NCBI RefSeq assembly: GCF_021155775.2
Contig: NC_060234.1
Location: 12,265,871-12,329,870, forward strand
Length of the DNA: 64,000 bases
From: Neodiprion pinetum
Lineage: Eukaryota > Arthropoda > Insecta > Hymenoptera > Diprionidae
Direction of reading: 5' to 3'
The position numbers were made by a program, and so were the translations under genes. Shown here piece by piece: positions 49,008 through 61,500 of this stretch (positions are counted from its first letter, which is position 1; each line of letters starts with the position of its first letter). Under the pieces are notes generated by a model. It did no database searches and was not told the origin of the DNA. It was given only the letters and a program-made list of their open reading frames with translations.

Positions 49008-49603
49008 ATTAAGAAATGTTTTATTTGGAAGTTAACTATCATTATACTATGTATTTTATAAGATGTTTATTTATTCAATTATTTAACTGCGTTAACAATA
49101 AAGACTTACGTATGTTTTGTATTAAAAAATGTCTATAACACTGATATTCCCACATACCGTATTTGTTTGTGTTTGAATTTCGCGCGCGTCATAACCTTTT
49201 GGCGGCGTTGCTACATGTAAATTTTTTTTTAATTATTTATTAATTACTCTTATTACAAGCTCTAAAGTTATGGTTTTATTAATACACAATATTCCATTAA
49301 TTTTTTTCTTTCTATTGATACCAATTTCATAAAAATCTGAACGTCCAATTTTGTGAAATAAAATAAAATCTGTGATTTCCCATAAGGATCAATGATTAAG
49401 GCAAAAATTTTTAAATATTTTTATCTTTTTTTCAGTTCTCTGTAGGCTTCCAAAAATTCAACTGTTTAATCATGATATTTTAATGCACCAATATGCCAAG
49501 TTTCATTAAATTCTGAACGTTAATTCTAAAACCGGTAGTACTACCTTAAGTCGGCAGTGGTGTATTTGCGTGAGTTGTTTGTGGCGTATATGTAATTAAG
49601 GAT

Positions 49604-49831
49604 TTGAAAGTGGGGTACCTGAATAATCGTGCAGAACCAACAAATAAAGAACAGTTGCAAAGATTTTTAGGTGCATGTAATTTTTACCACCAATTCAGTA
49701 CTAAACACGCGTATTACTTCGAAGCCTTACGAATGTTATTAAAAAATAACATACCTTATGAATGGACAAAAGAATTAGCCAAAGCATATCAAGATTTAAA
49801 GGAGAATTTCGTAAAAAATGTACACGGTTAG
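49604..49831 (+). pseudogene. Gypsy RT-RNase H connection fragment
   Basis: EPTNKEQLQRFLGACNFYHQFSTKHA and EWTKELAKAYQDLKENF match the segment after the RT palm of Gypsy-type pol. About 75 residues only, no other pol domain nearby. It is directly outside the right end of Kolobok-like copy A. Confidence 0.6.
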
Positions 49832-49942
49832 AAAAAAAATGTGAAATTCAAAATGTTTTAATAATGATTTGCATGTCCTAGAAGGTCCACTACGAAATTC
49901 ATGTTAATTCAACATACATCGTTAATGTCGAGTGTTGACTAT

Positions 49943-50947
49943 TGTTCGCTATTTGTTGTTAGCTATTCGACCGAGCCGCGTTAAAGGAGTAGATCGCTGT
50001 AATTTCAAAGATAAGTTATTTGATTTATTGTTGTATGTACACCTTATTTATTTACAGTCTTTAATACATATATACAAGGCAGTTAATTCATTGGTTGACA
50101 CGCGAGGGAAGGAGTAGTCCTAGTCCTGTTGCACCGCGGTGGAGGCTGCAGCGATGAAGTGCAGCGATGAATTGGTGCGGTCCTTGGTGGCGGCGTATAT
50201 CGGCTCTCCGGAGAGCTAGGCGGTGTTGGAGGGCGGCGATTCTCCGGCTTGGTCGCTTGTTGTGGAGACTCCCACTCGTTGTCAGACGGTGTCGTCTGAG
50301 TGGCCGTTGGCACGTAGGTGGGTTGAGACTCTGCAAACGGAGAGACCGCTGCCGGGATGCTGCGGTAGTAACTTGGAGACGTTACTCTCGCTCTTCTGAC
50401 GTCCCACAGTGAAAGCAGGATCGCTGGTGGCCTAGTCAGAGGCCTTGATGGGAGGTCCACACGGTGAAGCACCCACGGAGCTGGTGGGTTGTAAGAACTT
50501 GTCCTTTTGGTTGGGCTGGTTGTTGCCAGTTGAACAGAGTCCGTCATGCAGTTGTCAAAAGTCTGCGTGCTGGTCTGTAATCGTAGCGTAGCGTGGCGTT
50601 GCGTGGCGTGGCGTAGCGTGGTGTAGCGTAGCGTAGCGTAGCGTAGCGTAGCGTAGCGTAGCGTAGCAGTGCAGTTCGTTCGTCTTGGTCAGTTCCGGCG
50701 AGACCGAAGTGTCTTGCCGATCGGTGAGATCGGTGGTCTCTTATCGCAGCCTCGGTTGATCTTCAGCAGCGGGAAACCACGTTGGCTGATTGCGCGACGC
50801 GCTCGGCTGCGTGGGTGGTGTGAGCGGCGCGTGTGAAGCAATACTTTCTTCTGTGTCGCGCGACTAGAAAGCCTGAAACGCTTGTTGCGGTGCGTGAGTT
50901 GTAAGGCGCGCGACCGACTAGTTGACTTCACAAGGTTGTTGTGAACA
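49943..50947 (-). repeat. Probable 3' LTR of the second BEL/Pao element
   Basis: Ends GTGAACA at 50947, followed by TTCCGCCCGCCTT, closely like the position just inside the 3' LTR of the BEL element at 17936. A matching TGTTCG start is at 49943, giving about 1 kb. Only one copy is visible, so the left end is tentative. Open frames here on either strand are low-complexity and not supported. Confidence 0.45.
50578..50668. repeat. Pentanucleotide array (GTAGC)n
   Basis: About 18 units of GTAGC/GTGGC, the last nine nearly perfect, within the presumed BEL LTR. Confidence 0.85.
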
Positions 50948-52926
50948 TTCCGCCCGCCTTACTATGTGAGCATAGTGCTGTTGTTGATCGTCATTCTTCT
51001 GCAGCAATTGGGAGGAGAACGATCTTGGTGATTGGTCTGGTCAGCGTGGTTGCGGCGGTTTTTATGACGGCAACTCTGATCAGACCATCGTTTCCTGGTA
51101 GCGTTTCGATGATTCGTCCCAGCGGCCATTTTGATAGAGGAGTGTTTTCGTTGCGGAGGAGGCAGAGACGACCCCTTTTAATGTTGTCTGTTGCTTGGAG
51201 CCATTTGTTTCTTGGGATGAGGCTTTGGATGTGTTCGCGGGACCATCTTGTCCAAAAGTGATCTCGCATCTGGGTGAGTTGTTGCCAGCGAGACAATCGT
51301 GATGTTGGTGTGTCCTCAAGCGTTGGTTCAGGAACTGCGTTGAGGGGTGCACCGATGAGAAAATGACCAGGGGTAAGGCCATTACGTCGCCAGGATCATC
51401 AGTCAGTGCGCTGAGAGGTCGAGAGTTTAAGCACGCTTCGATTTGTGAGAGGACGGTGCTCATTTCTTCGTATGTAAGCGAAGCTTCTCCGATGACTCGG
51501 CGAAGATGAAACTTCGTAGATTTCACGGCAGCTTCCCAGAGCCCGCCAAAGTGTGGAGCTGCTGGTGGGTTGAACCGCCAAGTGATGCCCAGTTGAGCGA
51601 CCCCCTTTGCGAAAGAGTTGTGTTCGCTTGTTGCAGTTTTGGTCAGCTTTTGCAGCTCGGCGTTTGCGCCTACAAAGTTGGTACCCCGGTCGCTGTAGAG
51701 CTTGGTGCAGAGGCCTCTTCTTGATATGAATCGCTTCAAGGCTGCTGTGAAGGCTTGCATGGAGTAGTCGGTAGCTATGTCTAAGTGCGCTGCTTTGGTC
51801 ACCATGCACACGAAGATGACGAAGAAGGCCTTGGTGGTCTTGTGCCCTCGTCCTGGTGAAGTTTTTAAGGCGATCCTGCGTAGTCTACTCCAGTGAATTG
51901 GAACGCTCTTGCTGAAGTTACTCGTGAGCGCGGTAAATTTCCCATGAGTTGTTGCGGTGGTTCCGCCCGCCATCGCGTACATGTGACACATTGGCGTATG
52001 CGTGATTTGATGAGGTTTCGTCCTCGGGGGATCCAATACCGCTGGCGTAATGTTCCTAGGACAAGTTGAACCCCGCCATGTAGTGTCTTCGTTTGCAGGT
52101 GATCTATCAACAAGGATGAGAATTTTGAATCGTGTGGCAAGATTATTGGGTGTTTCTCGTCGAGGGAGAGTGATGAATGTTTGAGTCTTCCTCCGACTCA
52201 TAAAATGCCCTTGTCATCTAGGTAGGGAGTTAGGGATATTATTGAACTTCCCTTTTTGATGCCGCTGGTTGCAAGGTGTCTGAGCTCTTCCTTCCAATGG
52301 CGTTGTTGCACGAGTTTTAACCACCAGATCTCGGCTTGGATGATCTCGGCTGGGGACACGAGATTTCCGTGATTGCAGTTTTGGAGAAGCCAACGTCTAC
52401 ACCAAGCAGTGATCCTGAGCAGCTTGCTGTAGCTGGAAAACAGACTGAGCATCTCGGGTTCAGTTGGTGGTTCTCTGGCTGTTGCTGCATGGGCTGTTGA
52501 CCTCCCTTCTGGAAGGTTGTCAAGATCTGTCTGGAGATTACTCCGTGGAGGTTTCTCGTCATTGGAGAGAAACTCTGGTCCCTTCCACCAAAGTTGGTGT
52601 GTGAGCAGGTCCCGTGGTGAGAGCCCTCGTGAGGCGCAATCCGTGGGGTTGTGCTGACCTGGGATGTGGTTCCATTAGGCTTCTGGAAGCAGCGTTTGGA
52701 TCTCAGCGACTCTGTTTGCGACGTATGTCTTCCATCTCTGTGGAGGCGCCTGGATCCAGCCCAGCGTGACAGTGGAGTCTATCCACAAGTATGTTGTAAT
52801 ATTATTCCAGTTGGTCAGCCTGAGGGTGTGGTGAGCCAACTTAGTGAAGAGATGTGCCGCACAAAGTTTCAGTCGAGGGAGTGACACCTGTTTTAGTGGT
52901 GCGACTTTACTCTTTGTGGCTATTAA
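50948..52926 (-). pseudogene. BEL/Pao element 2, RNase H to integrase part, decayed
   Basis: Read right to left from the Kolobok-like insertion site: RNase H region (LPRLKLCAAHLFTKLA, then RWKTYVANRVAEI) at 52887-52675; integrase zinc region (HLQTKTLHGG, then CVTCTRW) and core with VDYAG, YSDRGTNFVGAN and GGLWEAAVKS between 52140 and 51500; then the C-terminal DUF5641-like domain (RDHFWTRWSREHIQSL, IIETLPGNDG) to 50991. Several frameshifts between these blocks. The 5' part of the same element lies at 63248-64000. Confidence 0.8.
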
Positions 52927-53905
52927 GGTAGTTCTGTATGTACAGTGCTTTTTTTTCGAATATTTTTTTTTTTTTCGGTCCCATCGTGAAATTTTGTTGG
53001 AAACACCTAAAAAAAAATTCCCTGAAAGTTTTAACCCTTAATATCAATTTTAAATGCTCGGCCTGGTCATGCAAAGATTTCTCGTCTAAAATACACGTAA
53101 ACTTGGATTTTTTTTCTTAAAAATTCTATAGTTCAGAGGCATTTTATGGCATAATTATGGCGATTAATAGGTTCTCTTCAGAATTGAACGCTCTACAAAA
53201 GTGCCCATTGCGGCAAAGCCATAACTCATACTGACGAGGTAGTACGGGCCACTAAACCTATTTTTTCTATGAAATTCGCGTTTTTTCGCCTCTATCTCAT
53301 TACTAACATGAGTTACATGAAAAATGTAAATAAAAAACTTGAAGGAAATTTAATTTCCTACAAAAAAGTCTTTGGCGCTATCTCGCTAACATCAATACTT
53401 CTCGAGATATTTCAATTTTAAGTTTATGAAGTTTTAAATTTACATAAAATATCACGTCAAATTATTAAAAAATATAATTTCTCTATTATTTATCACTAAG
53501 TTTTTAACAAACTACTTTTTTTTTGAAGATGAAAGGGTAAGAAAATGTTAATAATCGAAAATATGTCAGTGGAAATTTTTGTGGCTTATAAAATTTTAGC
53601 TAAAGTTAAAATGCGTAACGACAAAAAGAAAGAGGTAAAATGTACGTGTGTATTTTAGCGCCGATTATTTCTTGTTAACTCAGATCCCCCACTCCTCTCC
53701 GCGTAACAATCAGATTTTGGCTTGACCTTGAATTAACTCACTGAATTTTCCGCTTAATTACAGCGCTTTCTTTCTTCCCTACCACTTATTACTAGTGTCG
53801 CGGGGGTAATAAACAAAGATTCGTGTACGCTAACCTTAAAGTGTCTATTGTTTGCGATTAACGTTGCGTTACGTATTTTTTTCTTTAAAAATATAATTAT
53901 TAACA

Positions 53906-56900
53906 ATGTGTGAAAAAATTGGTGACAAAATCCATAATTATTTAATCGGGTTTGAAATAAAAACAGTCAATAACAATAAATTACCTTCATATCGCAATGT
54001 TTTGAGCTTGTTTATGTACAAGCATCATTCTTTAAAACAAACTGTTGGGAATAGTGCATCGAATGTTATTAATGAGATTAATGCTGTTTGGGCTGGCTTT
54101 TTGATCCCAACTATTCGTCCTCAGCACAGTAAGCAAAAGCTACAAAAGTTTTATGACGAATATATTAACATTAAAAAACACCGTAAAAAAGTAAAAAAAT
54201 CAAAAGTTTAACAAAGCAATGTAAACAAGTTTTCGGAAAAACTTGATCAATTGTTTGATATTTCCAATGGCGCTGCAATTAAAAACTTGCCAGAAGAACT
54301 TAGAAACTTTTTATTTGAGTGTCAAGGGAAGAATGGTAATAAACGTTTGCCAGTAACCTATGTTTCACCAGAAATGATTTCTGATAATCAATCAGCTATG
54401 GAACACGACGTAGATAATGAAGCTAATGACAACATTGAAGAAGAAATAGGTTAGTTTTTAAATATTCACTCAATGGTTACAATAAATAAAATATTAAATA
54501 CTTAACAAAGTTGGTAATTGTTCAGAGTCGTGGCTGTTTTTATTTTCAAATATTCAATTTCTGATGAAATTTAAGAAAAAAAATAAATAATTGGTTAAAG
54601 AAAATTAATTTCATGCTCCGAAAATGGTGAGGCCGCGATTATAAACAATTACCAAAAAAATTTGTATTTTTAAAGATTTTTTTTTCACTTCTTTATAACT
54701 ATTAAGTTTAATTATTAAACACTAAAAATGTTCCATTCTAGGTCTTAGATTATCTCAACAAACAACCTTAACCAGTTTCTCCAGTAACGTATCGAGTTCT
54801 AGCGAATTAAAACGACCTTCCTCCGATTATGAAAATGAAATTCCTGCACCGAAAATAAAAAAGTTCAACATTTTGACTTCTGAACTCGTATCAGCACTTG
54901 ATCGTACTGAAACTTCCGATAGAAATGCGATGTTTATTATAGCAGCTGTAATAAAAAGCCTGGGCCTTGATATCGATAAATATAATTTAAGTTACTCCTC
55001 AATTCGTAACGCACGTATTGCAAAACGTGAAGAAATTGTTGATAAAATAAAGAAGAGGAAAGAAGACGACGATTCTTTTGTAGTTCACTGGGATGGTAAG
55101 AAGCTTCCTACAGAACAGGGTACACTGAAAGCAGAACGACTGGCGATACATATTTCTGGAACAAATACTTCAAGAATTCTAGAAGCTCCATTTCTTTCTG
55201 ATGGCACTGGATCGAGTCAAGCTTCAGCCATATTCAACACTTTAACTGAATGGGATCTTTGTGATCAAATTAAAGCGATGTGTTTCGACACAACTAGCTC
55301 AAATACTGGTAAATTTTCATTTTGTTCAAGTAATAAATTATTTATACTTTAATTTCAAAAAAGTAAGTAGTTAAGTCAAGTCTCCCAAAATAATTTACAA
55401 AGCTTTAATTAGTTTTTTTAACTTCCCGCTAAGAAAATCCAAGATTTTAGAAAAATCGGGAAGTTATTGGTTTTACCCCGTTTTGCAAAAATCGAGTTTT
55501 CAACAGATCTCGATGTTTTGAGGCCCTAGGAATCTTCCCTGACTCCTCCTGAGAGGTTATCACTGTGTCTGTATGTGTGTGTGTGACCGGCAGATTTTGA
55601 AAAAACTCAAAAAAACTAAGAAAAAAAATTTTTTGAAATGTGGTTTTTGCGGAATAACTTTTGAACGGCTTGACCGATCAATTCCAAAAACTAATCAGCT
55701 CTCAAGCTTGAAAAACAACGTCGATCGCGCTCAAGCGATTGAAAATCGGTTGATTTGTTCGTGAGATATCGTGAACGAAAAAAATCGAAAAAAGTGTTTT
55801 TTTGCAATAACTCCGAAATTTTTCATATGATCGATTAGTGGTCTTAATTCTTTTATAATACTCAAAAAACTACATCGATCATCGCCAACCAGGTGAAAAT
55901 CGGTTAACTCATTCAAAAGTTATGGCAGCTGGAAAATTAAAAAATTGTGTTTTATTAAATTTCCATTAAATTTTTGAGCTCAAAAGCATAGAACAGCTAT
56001 CTTTTTAAGCTCGGTGAGCTTAATCTATTGGAGAACTAATTTTTTTGAGCTTGAAGAGCTCAAAAACAGCAGAAACAATACATTTTTGAGCTCGAAGAGC
56101 TCGAAAACATCATATACATAAACGCTTGGTGCTAAAAATTAGCGGGAAGTTGCAGGGATGGCCTTTAGGGTCGACCGTTTTCCAGATTTTTTTTATTGAT
56201 GTAATATTTAAAATCCATACGGCGAATTGAAGCAACAAAGAATTATAACAACGAAAGTTTTTATGAATAAACATGTTGAAAAATTCAATTTTAGATTTCA
56301 TAATTATAGTAAATTTAAATTCTAAAATACAATAAACTTTTTCAGGTGATGTGAATGGCGCTTGTACTATTTTCGAAAAAATGATTGGTCGTGAGTTGCT
56401 GTACCTTGCTTGTCGTCATCATATATCGGAATTAATGTTGAGAAATGTGGCAGAAGTGGCTTGGCCAGTTACGAATGGTCCAACTGTGCCAATTTTCAAA
56501 AGATTTCGAGACTATTGGCCAAAGATTGATACATCAGTGTATGAAATTGGCATAAAAGATGAGCTTATAGCAGATATTTTAAACGATAAAAAACAAGATA
56601 TACTGGATTTTATCGAAGATCAGTTAAAGGTATGCTTTCAAATAATTGTTTAATTTCATACTTTCAATTCCATTACTTTCATACTTTCTTTTGAACAGAA
56701 ATAATTTTACGATTTTTCAAAAGATCAATTTTTTTACTGTATATTTATTTTAGATTATTTATTCTTTTATCTCATTAGACTCATCATCCAAGAGATGACT
56801 ACAAAGAGTTTTTGATGATGAGTCGTATATTTTTGGATGGTGTAGAAAGTCATGAAGTCAAATTTACAGCGCCAGGAGCTTGTCATCATGCAAGATGGCT

Positions 56901-57627
56901 TTCAAAAGCTCTCTACTGCTTAAAAATATATATGTTCCGCAGTCAGTTCAAAATTTCAATCAAAGAAGTGAATGTTTTACGTAAAATATGTGTTTTTATC
57001 GTATTATTCTATGTTAAAATATGGTTCACGGCTCCAAATGCGATAAAAGCACCGAATTCAGATTTGGAATTAGTGAAAAGTCTCATACAATATCGAGACA
57101 TTCATCCTGATATTGCAAATGCAGCTCTGGATAAATTATGCAGGCATTTGTGGTATTTACATGAGCAGCTAGCTGGCTTGGCACTTTTTGATAAAACTGT
57201 TTCACTAGAAGAAAAATTAAAAATTGTAGAGAAAATTAATACTACAGTAGTCCCTAAAAAGTCTAGTAAACGTTATGCAGTAGCCTATAGTGCAATATCT
57301 TCGATGACAGATCAAAATATAAGTGATTTTGTGACGAACAATTCATTATTTATCGTTAAACAATTTAATCTTCCTTGTGGATTTTTGAATTCAGAACCAA
57401 ATACATGGGAAACTAATCAAGAGTATCAGCAATGTCTTAAAACATTCAACAATTTGAAGGTAGTGAATGATATTGCCGAGCGAGGAGTAGCACTAGCTGA
57501 AAAATTCAATCAAGCTTTGACAAATAATGAAGAGGTGAGGCAAAAAGTTTTTCTGACTGTTCAAAACCATCGCTCAGAGCACCCATCGTGTACAAAATCA
57601 CTATACAGTCAAAGAAAAGATAAATAA
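53906..57627 (+). CDS. hAT-like transposase, four exons, one in-frame stop
   Basis: Exons 53906-54449, 54742-55308, 56346-56629 and 56779-57627; introns GT-AG, phases agree, 748 codons. A TAA at 54209-54211 interrupts exon 1; the frame is otherwise open. Exon 2 has VHWDGKKLP (probable first Asp) and MCFDTTSSNTG (second Asp). Exon 3 follows with LLYLACRHHISELML, a C-x2-H motif placed after the second Asp as in hAT transposases, and exon 4 has a helical region ending the RNase H-like fold. I do not recognise a named family, and the final Glu is not certain. An ATG after the stop (54254 region) would give a shorter product lacking the N-terminal segment. The third intron holds a MITE. Confidence 0.75.
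55420..56151. mobile_element. MITE with AACTTCCCGCTAA ends inside the hAT-like gene's third intron
   Basis: AACTTCCCGCTAA at 55420-55432 faces TTAGCGGGAAGTT at 56139-56151. The 732-bp body is non-coding, with a repeated GAGCTCGAAGAGCTC motif near its right end (about 56040-56105). No clear target duplication. It lies wholly in the intron, so it need not affect the product. Confidence 0.7.
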
Positions 57628-58302
57628 AGAATTTTTTGTTATTATGTTTATATATAAAATTTTTATGTCTGACATATTTTCGATTATTAACATTTTCTTA
57701 CCCTTTCATCTTCAAAAAAAAAAGTAGTTTGTTAAAAACTTAGTGATAAATAATAGAGAAATTATATTTTTTAATAATTTGACGTGTTATTTTATGTAAA
57801 TTTAAAACTTCATAAACTTAAAATTGAAATATCTCGAGAAGTATTGATGTCAGCGAGATAGCACCAAAGACTTTTTTGTAGGAAATTAAATTTCCTTTAC
57901 GTTTTTCATTTACATTTTTCATGTAACTCATGTTAGTAATGAGATAGAGGCGAAAAAACGCGAATTTCATAGAAAAAATAGGTTTAGTGGCCCGTACTAC
58001 CTCGTCAGTATGAGTTATGGCTTTGCCGCAATGGGCACTTTTGTAGAGCGTTCAATTCTGAAGAGAACCTATTAATCGCCATAATTATGCCATAAAATGC
58101 CTCTGAACTATAGAATTTTTAAGAAAAAAAATCCAAGTTTACGTGTATTTTAGACGAGAAATCTTTGCATGACCAGGGCGAGCACTTAAAATTAATATTA
58201 AGGGTTAAAACTTTCAGGAAATTTTTTTTTAGGTGTTTCCAACAAAATTTCACGATGGGACCGAAAAAAAAAAATGTTCGAAAAAAAAGCACTCTAATGT
58301 AC

Positions 58303-58566
58303 ACGTATCAGCCAAAAGTTTCGACCGCAGTGTACAGTAAGATCTCATACGTACGTGGCGCTGCCTGTCTCGAACTTTTGGCGATGCTGTACACTCTTCA
58401 TGTCCTACACAATCACACCTTATGCATGGATAGGGCCCCTACACATATAGAGAGTGCCTCTGTAAACTTGGCAACATCGCAATTTTTCAGTATATAGTAG
58501 CGTCCAACGTGAAAGTGTCAGAGTTCTGTAAAGTTATATTTGTTTTGTGAAAAAAAAATCTTGATA
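58303..58566 (+). promoter_or_regulatory. 5' region of Kolobok-like copy B gene
   Basis: About 260 bases between the nested hAT-like element and the ATG at 58567. It must hold what is left of the promoter of this copy; no TATA box or initiator is called. The nested insertion separates it from all but 17 bp of the left terminus. Confidence 0.4.
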
Positions 58567-61500
58567 ATGGCAACCCAAACGCGATTCAAGGGTCAGTTTG
58601 TGAAGAAAAAAGTGCTCGATAAAAAACTAAAAGCAGTTTCCGCCATGTGTCCAGCGAATGCCGCTAAACGAGAGGACAGTGGACATAGCCTCCATGATCG
58701 GCAACAAGAATTTGCTGTCGAAGGGCGCCGAATCGTCGATTTAGAATATCTGGCCCAACAATTGAAGTGTATTCGCTGCAAAAAAGATATTTTATTGAGG
58801 AAAGCGGTGAAAGAAACGCGAATGGGATTGAACTCAATTCTGCACATTGCCTGCGACGAGTGTTGTTCTATAACCCAAGTACGCACAGGCAAAACACACG
58901 TAACGTTGGAAAATAAGACGCACGCTGATGTGAATACGAAAGCTGTATTGGGTGAGTTATTTTTTCAATTGTGCAAAATATAGAAATTAATTCGAAGAAC
59001 GGATTAACCTGCCAAGGATATGCCTAATATCAAAATGCATTTTACAGGTGCAGTTCATTCTGGCATTGGAGAAACGGCGTTGAACAAATTATTGAATTGT
59101 TTAAACATCCCAACCATCGGGTCCCATGTTTTTAAAAAATATGAAAGAGAAATTGGACCAGCATTGGAAGCTGCTGCGAAAGATTCCTGCCGTAGAGCTG
59201 CTGAAGAGGAAAAGAAATTAGTTATAGAGAATATGGAAAGATTATGCCTGGAATTGTAAGTTTTCACAACAATCTAATATTTCTATAATAATCTTACATC
59301 CCAGTGGATAAGACTGAGACGGCGCAAGAGCTCTCACTAGCATCTGAGTTCATTCGCAGTGTCACCTTTGCATACTGGAATGCAGGATTGCTATAGATTT
59401 TTTCCAGCGCCTCGACACCAAGTATTAACTTGCGGTCAAGCTGCTATTGTGACTTCAGTGTTTATTGTTGAGAAAAAAAAACGTACGTGTAATTTTTGCA
59501 AATGTGACTTATCTCAATAACTTACTCCACGGTATCTGTTATCGTAACGAAAATAGTTATCATGGCATACAACACCGTAAGAAATTTTGTGAAATAAATT
59601 TTGCTGCGTCAGGAATCTAGATTTTGTATCATCGCAGTTAACATTCAATGCAGCGAAATGATAAATTCTCACTGCGGTGACAGATATTGTAGAGGAAATA
59701 GTTATGGTATAAAACACTGTAAGAAATTTTGTAAAATCAGTTTTACTGCTGCGTCAGGTGAAATGATATAGATTTAGTGTCATCGCAGTCAATATTCATT
59801 GCAGTGAAATGATAAATTCTCACTGCGTTGAGCATAACATTTTATCAGCGTGGCACTCCATCTCCCTTTTTATGAATCCCTTATTGTAATTATATTAAAT
59901 TTGTATATAGCGGTGAGAATCAAATCCATCTGTAAATTGATATTTTTTTAAATAGCAAATATGGTTATACTTGATATTTTAAAGAATTTGTAACTTAGAG
60001 TACGGCTACAAGGTGGAAAATTTTATATAACTTTTCGCTGTTGAAACTATTGCAACAGTGACGTAATGGCATATGTAATAGATATATGTATATATGGTGA
60101 TGATAAAAAACAATAAATTGGAATAAAATGCTTATCGTTCTTTTCGTTATCAGGCCACTAGATATAGTCGACGAAGTTTATCCATTCGCGCGGACCCTCG
60201 GCTCTCTCACTAACCCTAACCTTCATCCTCAAACAATCGACGATGATGTAAGGAGAAGAGAGGAATTTGACACAGCAATAGGGAACATCGTGAATATCAT
60301 CGTTTCCTATGATATGGGCTGGAGCAAGCGGGGCAATGGTCGAAGCTACAATAGTTTAAATGGCTATGGTACGATTGTCGGTTTTCTGAGTGGAAAAGTG
60401 CTGGACTTTGCAGTGCGAAATCGGAAATGTAGAATGTGTACCAACGGCCACAGCAAATCCGATCACGAGTGTAGGCAAAATTTTTGCGGCAGTGCGAAGG
60501 CGATGGAGTCTGACGTAGGCGCCGCTCTAGTCAACGAGAGTTCGATTCTCAAAGATATCGGGCTGAACGTGAGAGTTCTGATAGGGGACGAGGATAGTTC
60601 AACTATCGCAGCAGTACGACAGGGAAATCTTCAAACAGTCTTCAAACTCGCAGACAGCAATCATTTGAAGAAAAATTTTGCCAATGCTTTGTATGAACTA
60701 CGAAAAGGTTACAGTGAAATGAGAAACAAGAAAGTTATTCCTCATTTGAAAAAATGTTTTTCTTACGCACTCGTGCAAAATAAAGGACATAGTGCCGAGT
60801 TAGGGAAAACTATTCGCAATATCCCTGAGCATGTTTTTGGCCAGTATGAAAATTGTGGAGTTTGGTGTAAAGGTACACATAAAATTGAACTGAAAAATCA
60901 GCAATTATACACCAAGCTTTCAGAGCTATTTGGCAAATATGCTGGAAATGCTGCAAAATTTTCTGTTGCTGCCTCCAGTCAAGCGAATGAAAGTATTAAC
61001 AATATAATGGCTCACAAAGTACCTAAAAATTGCTGCTACAGCCTGAGCGAATCAGGGGACTACCGATTAGCTAGCACTGTATGCACAAAAAACGAAGGCG
61101 AAAAACACATCATGGACGTCAACTCCAAATTGAATGTATCACCGGGGAAGCACACTGCATCTTTCGCGAAGGTGTTGGACACAAAAAGAAAAAAACGAGC
61201 GATGAAGGCAAAATTACCAACAACTAAAGCTCGAAGAAATTTATTGGCACGAAAAAAAGAAGCCTCCAGGAAGTCGATGGAGCAATCTGAAGGGATTCAA
61301 TATGAAACTAACTGCGGCATCAACTCTTGTTCAGAGAGCAGGGGAACTGTTGATTTTCGACTTCTCTTAGATATTTTGCCAACCATCGCAGTATCGGTAG
61401 ACAGCTGCAATATAATATATTTCGATTTGGAGACGTGTGGGTTCTCGAAGGACTCAGAAATTTTACAAATCGCAGCAAAATTTGAGAATTCAACATTCAG

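Larger units (their letters stand above)
45562..49545 (+). mobile_element. Kolobok-like DNA transposon, copy A, TTAA target site
   Basis: TTAA at 45558-45561 and 49546-49549 flanks a 3984-bp element. Ends are inverted: GGTAGTACTACCG at 45562 and CGGTAGTACTACC at 49533-49545. One gene inside encodes a transposase-exonuclease fusion. A TTAA duplication with a non-piggyBac transposase points to the Kolobok superfamily; this label is inference. Confidence 0.85.
52944..58294 (+). mobile_element. hAT-like DNA transposon with about 630-bp TIRs
   Basis: The left TIR (52944 to about 53572) and right TIR (about 57666 to 58294) are long inverted copies with few differences. Outer ends are AGTGCTTTTTTTTCGAA and its reverse, the right one reading GCACTC. 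Flanking 8-mers GTATGTAC (52936-52943) and TAATGTAC (58295-58302) agree at six of eight positions, compatible with a hAT-type 8-bp duplication. It encodes one four-exon transposase. Inserted 17 bp inside the left end of Kolobok-like copy B. Confidence 0.82.

Noticed and set aside
50083..50547. 154-codon proline-rich minus-strand frame
   Set aside because: Low complexity, inside the presumed BEL LTR, with long frames on the other strand too; a composition effect.
53906..54211. Separate 101-residue protein
   Set aside because: The frame continues after a single TAA and joins the following exon in phase; it is the first part of the hAT-like transposase.
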